Assembly: GCF_002920535.1 (NCBI RefSeq) | Contig: NZ_PQSS01000001.1 | Location: forward strand, 186,001-250,000 | Direction: 5' to 3' | From: Streptomyces sp. Ru71 | Lineage (GTDB): Bacteria > Actinomycetota > Actinomycetes > Streptomycetales > Streptomycetaceae | Length of the DNA: 64,000 nucleotides | Shown here: piece by piece, positions 59,401-64,000 of the stretch | Layout: every line of letters starts with the position of its first letter | Numbering within the stretch: the stretch's first letter is position 1 | Made by a program: the position numbers and the translations under genes | Notes under the pieces: model-generated | Told to the model about the DNA's origin: nothing | Database searches by the model: none | The model's input: only the letters and a program-made list of their open reading frames with translations

Positions 59401-62400
59401 CCGAGGCCGAGGGCGTGCCCGCACCGGCCGGCGACGACGCGCAGCCGCTGCAGTTCCGGCCGCCGTACGACATCGACACCTATGTGCCCTCCGGCCCGGC
59501 CGGCGTCCAGCAGCCCTTCACGTCCCCCGGCGGCACCTTCACCGCCACCGCGTCCGTGACGGCGGCCGAGAACACCACGGGCCGGCTGGTGCTCACCGTC
59601 AAGAAGCACGGGGCGCTCCTGGCGAAGAAGGCCTTCGACATCGGCGAGACGCCGTCCGTCGAGGTGACGGCCCCGGCCGGCGAAGCCCTGTACGCCGACA
59701 TCACCGCGGCCTCGCCCGAACTCGCCGCGAAGATCCACAGTGCCGAAGTCACCGTGAACGGCGGCCCGTCCGTGCCGGCCACCGTGCACGCGCCCACCGC
59801 CGAGGGCGTCTTCGGGCGCCTGTACCGCGGCTGGTCGTACGCCGGCTACAACGGCAACCGCGACCGCGCCGGCCAGCCGATCAAGCAGGACGACCTCACC
59901 GAGGACAAGATCAAGGAGAACCTGCCCTCGGACGTGGACCCGGACCGGGACCGCGACGCCTTCGAGAAGAACCCGAAGATCACCCCGCCCACCGCCGTGC
60001 CCTTCGCCCCGGACACCGAGCACGGCCGCTGGGGATCGGGGGAGTACACCTGGGCGGCGGCCTCCACGGCCTCCAGCTCACGGTTCGGTGGCCAGACTAT
60101 CGGCCTGCCCACCGCCGCGTCCCTGGCCTCCGCGTACGCCGTGCCCCGTATGTCCCACTCGCAGCAGATCTCGCTGACCGGCTCGGTCGGCGGCGGCATC
60201 GGCAGCGTCGGCGGCAGCGTCGCCCTCGGCACCGCGCGCGGTGAGCTCGACTACCTCGACATGAACGGCGACGGCTTCCCGGACGTCGTCGGCGCGGGCG
60301 GCGTCCAGTACACCGACCCGACCGGCGTCCTCGGCGCCACCCGCGGCTCCGTCCCCGGCGGTGCGGTGCGCGCCTCCGACACCAAGAGCGGCAACGCCAG
60401 CGCGGGCAGCGCGGCCCGCACCATCGCCACCGGCCGGGGCCAGGCCGCCCCGCCGGGCTGGGGCACCGCCGACACCTCCTCGTCCGGCAACGACATGCCC
60501 CCGCTCGGCATCGGCGGCAACCTCGGCGGCAACACCGCCGACGCCTCCTACGACCTGATCGACATCAACGGCGACGGCCTGCCCGACCGCGCCTACGAGG
60601 ACGGCCGCGTCGCCCTCAACCTCGGCTACCGCTTCGCCGCGCCCGAACCCTGGCCCGGCGGGAAGATCAACGAGGGCCGGGGCACCACCGCAGGCCTGAA
60701 CATCGGCTTCAACACCGACTTCTACGGCTTCGGCGGCGGCGCCTCCTTCCAGCAGCAGTCGTCCTCGACGAAGAGCTCGCTGGCGGACCTCAACGGCGAC
60801 GGCCGTGTCGACCGCGTCTTCGCCGGCAACCCGGTGCGGGTCGCGCTCAACACCGGCTCCGGCTTCGCCGCACCCGTCCCCTTCCTCGGCTCCCTGGACG
60901 GGATCAACTCCGACTCCAACGCCCAGCTCGGCGGCGGCGTCTACGTCACCGTCCCCATCTGCTTCGTCGTCGGCTGCCTGATCATCAACCCGGGCGTCAA
61001 CGTGTCCACGGGCGCCTCGCGCGCCGAGCAGATGATCCGCGACATCGACGGTGACGGGCTCGCCGACCACCTCGCCTCCGGCAAGGACAACGAGCTGGTC
61101 GTGGCGTCCAACCGCACCGGTCGCACCAACCTGCTCAAGACCGTGACCCGGCCGCTCGGTTCGCGCATCGACCTGAGCTACACGCGCGACGGCAACACCT
61201 ACGACCAGCCCGGCTCCCGCTGGCTGCTCACCGGCACGAAGGTCCACGACAACCTGCCTGGCGACGGGCCCGACAGCCAGGCGTCCACCTTCTCCTACAA
61301 GGACGGCAAGTACGACCGCCTGGAGCGCGAGTTCCTCGGCTACAAGACCGTCACCAGCACCCAGCTGACCGAGGACGGCAAGCCGTACCGCAGCACCGTC
61401 CGCGAGTACGACACCCGCGGCCACGCCGCCCGCGGCCTGCTCACCCGCGAAGCGGTCACCGACGCCAAGGGTGCCCTGTTCACCGAAACCGTCAACACCT
61501 ACACCCTGAAGCCGGTGTTCACCGGCTCGGTCTACCCGAGCCTTGAGCGCACCGAGGCCCGCTGGTACGACGGCGAGGGCGGCACCACCCCGCGCAAGAC
61601 CACGTCCACCGAGATGAGCTACGACGACCTCGGCAACCTGGTGCGCAAGGTGGATTACGGCGAACCCGGCGCCGCCGACGACGTCGAGACGAAGACGGTC
61701 TACACCGACTGCACCGACACCCACATCGTGGGCATCGGCCGCACGGTGGAGGTCCGCGGCGGCGGGAAGCTCATGCGCTCGCGCGACGCCGAGGTCGACT
61801 GCACCACGGGTGACGTCACCCGGCACACCGCGCACCTGGAGGGCGGCGCCGAAGCCGTCACCGACCTCGCGTACAACCCCGACGGCACCCTGAAGTCGAT
61901 CACCTCGCCCGAGAACCACCGGGGTCAGCGCTACCAGCGCACCTACACCTACGACGAGCCGACCGGCACCCACGCCACGTCGATCGAGGACAGCTTCGGC
62001 TACCGCTCCACCGCCTCCTACGACCTGCGCTTCGGCCTGCAGACCGAGTCCACGGACATCAACGGCCAGAAGACCGTGTCCGAGTACGACGCGGTGGGCC
62101 GGCTCACCGCCGTGACCGGCCCGCACGACCAGGGCGCCGGCCGGCCCACGATCGCCTTCGCCTACCACCCGCAGGCGCCCGTCCCGTACGCGGTCACCCG
62201 CCACCTGGACCGGGACGCCACGGGCGCGGTGAAGGACGACACGATCGACACCGTCACCTTCACCGACGGAGTGGGCCGCGTCGTCCAGACGAAGAAGGAC
62301 GCCACCGTCGGCGGCAAGGACGTGATGACCGTCTCCGGCCGTGTCGTCTTCGACGCCCTGGGCCGCACGGTCGAGCAGTACTACCCCGTCACCGAGCCCA

Positions 62401-64000
62401 AGGGCGATGCGGGCACCGTCTTCAACACCGCCTTCGACACCGTCCGCCCCACCACCCACACCTACGACGTGCTCGACCGCAGGCTGCGCACCGCGCTGCC
62501 GGACGGCACGTCCACGTCGGTGGCGTACGGCTTCGGGGAGGACCGCGCGGGCGCCCTGCAGTTCGAGACGGTGTCCACCGACGCAAAGGGCAACCGCACC
62601 ACCGCCTACAGCGACGTGCGCGAGCAGCAGACCGCCATCCGTGAGCCCGGCGCGAAGACCGGCGACGCGCCGATCTGGACCTCCTACGCCTACGACCCGC
62701 TGGGTGAGGTGCTCAAGGTCACCGACGACCACGGCAACGTCACCACCTCCGCCTACGACAACCTGGGCCGCCGCACCGTCGTCGACTCGCCGGACGCCGG
62801 GCGCACCGTCACCGGCTACGACCCGGCCGGCAACGTGATCCGGGAGCAGACCGCCAACCTGGCCGCCAAGAACCAGGCCATCGCCTACACCTACGACTTC
62901 GACCGGGTGACCGCGATCAGCCACCCCGTCTTCACCGGCAACGACGTCCACTACACCTACGGCGCACCGGGCGCGGACGACAACGCCGCGGGCCGGGTCA
63001 CCAAGATCGAGGACGCCGGCGGCGAGGTGACACGCAAGTACGGCCCGCTCGGCGAGGTCACCGAGGAAACCCGCACCCTGCCCGGCCCCGGCCCGCACGT
63101 GCGCACCTTCACCACCGCCTACCGCTACGACAGCTTCAACCGCATGCTGACCCTGACCTACCCCGACGGTGAGCGGCTGTCCTACACCTACGACAGCGGC
63201 GGCCAGGTCAGCGCCGCCGCCGGCACCAAGAACGGCTTCGACTACAGCTACGTCCGGTCGATCACGTACGACAAGTTCGGCGACCGCGCGGCACTGGAAC
63301 TCGGCAACGGCACCCGCACGACCTTCACCTACGGCGCCGAGGACCGCCGCCTGGCCACCCTCAGCTCCACCCTGCCGACCGGTTCCACCTTCCAGAACAT
63401 CGGCTACGCCTACGACGCCAACGGCAACCTCACCGGCCAGAAGAACAACACCCAACTCCCCGCCGACACACCCAAACTGGGCGGCCCCACGGAGCAGACC
63501 TACACCTACGACAACCTGAACCGGCTGACCGGCGCCACCGGCTCCTTCCAGTTCATGGCGAACAAGACCGACCGCTACACGTACGCCACGTCGTACGACA
63601 CGATCGGCAACATCACCGCCAAGGACCAGCACCACGGCATCGTCGTGGGCGGCGGCCACGAGCAGGTCCAGAAGGACACGACGTACGAGCAGAGCTACAC
63701 GTACGGCGCCGACCGCCCGCACGCCCCGTCCGTGATGGGCCGGCAGACCCTCACCTACGACGCGAACGGCAACCTGACCGACAGCGTGTCGTCCGCGCCG
63801 GGCAGGCCGCGCCGCCAGCAGATCTGGGACGAGGAGAACCGCCTGGCCTGCGTCCACGACACGACCAAGAACCAGGACATGCCGCAGGATCCGTCCTCCT
63901 GCAACCAGCCCGGCAAGCCCCCGTCGGTCCGCTTCACCTACGACGACCAGGGCACCCGGATCGTCAAGGACGGCGCCCAGACCACCCTCTACCCGAACCA
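56442..64000 (+). CDS. Giant secreted SpvB/FG-GAP/RHS protein, Tc-toxin B-C-like (3' end beyond window)
   Basis: The frame is open from ATG 56442 to the last base: at least 2,519 residues. A basic N-terminus and hydrophobic run (GRGPALLLALALPLSLVSAS) form a signal peptide or anchor. The SpvB-like domain is about 250-460 (GDARLSYPLELPDGRAGLAPSLAVEYTSSAAESWLGSGWDL). FG-GAP/VCBS elements follow (VDVDGDSLPD about 620; DVNSDGIVD about 702; DMNGDGFPD about 1270; DINGDGLPD about 1372; DLNGDGRVD about 1447; DIDGDGLAD about 1532). The TcdB-middle-like segment is about 1580-1750, then many YD/RHS repeats (YDPLGEVLKVTDDHGNVTTSAYDNLGR, YDANGNLTGQ). The C-terminal core and toxin tip are not in the window. 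Confidence 0.9.
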   Translation, partial: MTGGVRRHRWADRFRRAPWARGRGPALLLALALPLSLVSASELTGSPRTAPTAAVVPALGGCVPGKQARAKNAAVAPSTTWVNPDTGVTKSVARDGAEVTLAPEAVSEPTEVGIEPLDATTLPELGAGMENVTKGPQGYRFTPTPHTFETGITVSLPYDPDALKSAGHTPGDIRTFYFDEAGSCWRALERISVDEDKHVVVSRTNHFTDMVNAVVTAPEGPEQISSDPNQIKNIQAASPVTGVNQMAAPTANNQGDARLSYPLELPDGRAGLAPSLAVEYTSSAAESWLGSGWDLSVPSISVETRWGVPRYDAARETETYLMGGDQLTPLAHRGTPGPRSTGEKVFHARIEGGFERIVRTGTSPATYGWEVTDKSGVRYLYGGEGATLADDAGNIFSWALREVRDPHGNTVRYSYALVRDAGVAGGTVAGRNLYVQKIAYTGHGDTDGPYTVTFVRDRDLGEARRPDVSIDARGGFKRVTADLLRRIDVRFQDKPVRSYELAYTTGAFDKTLLKSIAQLDADGKEFNRHRFDYFDDIRDAKGAYEAFAKVDWTSPDDNVRNSAVNTVKPGAGEAGALHGNTSTSVGGHLYVGYGTSPSKNGSVGVKAGYSRSGDEGLLSLVDVDGDSLPDKVFKQGGGFVFRKNLSRPGGEPRFASATTPLRNLPGILSESANSLTVGIEGYLGVAAQLDYVDTVSTTKRYFSDVNSDGIVDLVDGSSVRFGRVDTDGTVEYGPASQTPVPIGAGQVDTDGLLPDYAAERERRIDSSPLVDTLRRWTAPYDGTVRVTGTVTLQKSDEQPEFAQPDGVRVAVQHEGRELWSKHIEAVDETAYTPEGVDAIEVKRGERLYFRVGSVFDGAGDKVAWDPTVTYTGFEATDANDLPLHSYTASKDFTLAGRAGSVEAPVDGTLQLTGDVTKKAATTDDVTVQILQNGTPVVEKTIGAAETGTFPAGTTVHVTKGQKLQWRIRSDSPVDVTAFAWAPLARYTEAEGVPAPAGDDAQPLQFRPPYDIDTYVPSGPAGVQQPFTSPGGTFTATASVTAAENTTGRLVLTVKKHGALLAKKAFDIGETPSVEVTAPAGEALYADITAASPELAAKIHSAEVTVNGGPSVPATVHAPTAEGVFGRLYRGWSYAGYNGNRDRAGQPIKQDDLTEDKIKENLPSDVDPDRDRDAFEKNPKITPPTAVPFAPDTEHGRWGSGEYTWAAASTASSSRFGGQTIGLPTAASLASAYAVPRMSHSQQISLTGSVGGGIGSVGGSVALGTARGELDYLDMNGDGFPDVVGAGGVQYTDPTGVLGATRGSVPGGAVRASDTKSGNASAGSAARTIATGRGQAAPPGWGTADTSSSGNDMPPLGIGGNLGGNTADASYDLIDINGDGLPDRAYEDGRVALNLGYRFAAPEPWPGGKINEGRGTTAGLNIGFNTDFYGFGGGASFQQQSSSTKSSLADLNGDGRVDRVFAGNPVRVALNTGSGFAAPVPFLGSLDGINSDSNAQLGGGVYVTVPICFVVGCLIINPGVNVSTGASRAEQMIRDIDGDGLADHLASGKDNELVVASNRTGRTNLLKTVTRPLGSRIDLSYTRDGNTYDQPGSRWLLTGTKVHDNLPGDGPDSQASTFSYKDGKYDRLEREFLGYKTVTSTQLTEDGKPYRSTVREYDTRGHAARGLLTREAVTDAKGALFTETVNTYTLKPVFTGSVYPSLERTEARWYDGEGGTTPRKTTSTEMSYDDLGNLVRKVDYGEPGAADDVETKTVYTDCTDTHIVGIGRTVEVRGGGKLMRSRDAEVDCTTGDVTRHTAHLEGGAEAVTDLAYNPDGTLKSITSPENHRGQRYQRTYTYDEPTGTHATSIEDSFGYRSTASYDLRFGLQTESTDINGQKTVSEYDAVGRLTAVTGPHDQGAGRPTIAFAYHPQAPVPYAVTRHLDRDATGAVKDDTIDTVTFTDGVGRVVQTKKDATVGGKDVMTVSGRVVFDALGRTVEQYYPVTEPKGDAGTVFNTAFDTVRPTTHTYDVLDRRLRTALPDGTSTSVAYGFGEDRAGALQFETVSTDAKGNRTTAYSDVREQQTAIREPGAKTGDAPIWTSYAYDPLGEVLKVTDDHGNVTTSAYDNLGRRTVVDSPDAGRTVTGYDPAGNVIREQTANLAAKNQAIAYTYDFDRVTAISHPVFTGNDVHYTYGAPGADDNAAGRVTKIEDAGGEVTRKYGPLGEVTEETRTLPGPGPHVRTFTTAYRYDSFNRMLTLTYPDGERLSYTYDSGGQVSAAAGTKNGFDYSYVRSITYDKFGDRAALELGNGTRTTFTYGAEDRRLATLSSTLPTGSTFQNIGYAYDANGNLTGQKNNTQLPADTPKLGGPTEQTYTYDNLNRLTGATGSFQFMANKTDRYTYATSYDTIGNITAKDQHHGIVVGGGHEQVQKDTTYEQSYTYGADRPHAPSVMGRQTLTYDANGNLTDSVSSAPGRPRRQQIWDEENRLACVHDTTKNQDMPQDPSSCNQPGKPPSVRFTYDDQGTRIVKDGAQTTLYPN

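Noticed and set aside
56547..63857. Very long minus-strand open frames (920 and 1259 codons) opposite the RHS gene
   Set aside because: They are antisense shadows created by high GC; the plus frame carries SpvB, FG-GAP and YD motifs throughout.

Overview
The window is high-GC actinobacterial chromosome and almost certainly Streptomyces. Evidence: third-position GC bias throughout, many GTG starts with AGGAG-type ribosome binding sites, long secreted CAZymes with CBM32 modules, two sugar ABC importers lacking their own ATPase, and a dense set of LacI, ROK, LysR, HxlR, TetR, AraC, CGNR and ECF regulators. I see no rRNA, tRNA, insertion sequence, integrase or CRISPR array.

Region 1 (1-16914) is for polysaccharide use. 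It opens with the 3' end of a GH42 beta-galactosidase. A secreted GH30 endo-beta-1,6-galactanase-like enzyme and a secreted GH43 enzyme follow, a set suited to plant type II arabinogalactan. A secreted beta-helix protein with two CBM32 modules is transcribed divergently from a secreted GH-A enzyme also carrying CBM32 modules. The intergenic region between them holds a LacI-type palindrome. A DUF1996 secreted protein comes next. A minus-strand operon then encodes a LacI regulator, a sugar-binding lipoprotein, two permeases and a GH1 beta-glucosidase.

Region 2 (17099-36665) is a mosaic of small units. It includes a NAD(P)-binding protein/HxlR pair and an ABC-F ribosome-protection-type ATPase with a short upstream ORF and a hairpin. 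A CGNR zinc-finger regulator, a 64-aa peptide gene and a hydrolase-aldehyde dehydrogenase pair are linked by three copies of one 19-bp inverted repeat. Further on are a mycothiol-dependent isomerase-like protein, a lone GHKL ATPase, AraC, an MBL-fold hydrolase/TetR pair, several hypotheticals and a textbook cynR-cynT-cynS cyanate-detoxification locus.

Region 3 (36747-46653) begins with a DGPF/YCII protein and its ECF42 sigma factor. A five-gene operon follows: GH36 alpha-galactosidase, binding protein, two permeases and GH13 alpha-glucosidase. It is divergent from a ROK repressor and suits uptake and intracellular hydrolysis of raffinose-type or related alpha-galactosides.

Region 4 (46677-56145) holds an SDR, a multipass membrane Ser/Thr kinase, a secreted subtilase fused to FG-GAP repeats, a tiny secreted peptide, an aldo/keto reductase behind a MerR-type 19-bp-spacer promoter, a LysE exporter and a GNAT protein. 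Region 5 (56442 to the window end) is a giant secreted SpvB/FG-GAP/RHS protein of more than 2,500 residues, resembling a fused Tc-toxin B-C cocoon, whose variable C-terminal end lies outside the window.

The observations most worth follow-up are the three-site CGNR regulon, the ABC-F leader, the Tc-like RHS giant and the MerR-type promoter without a local regulator.
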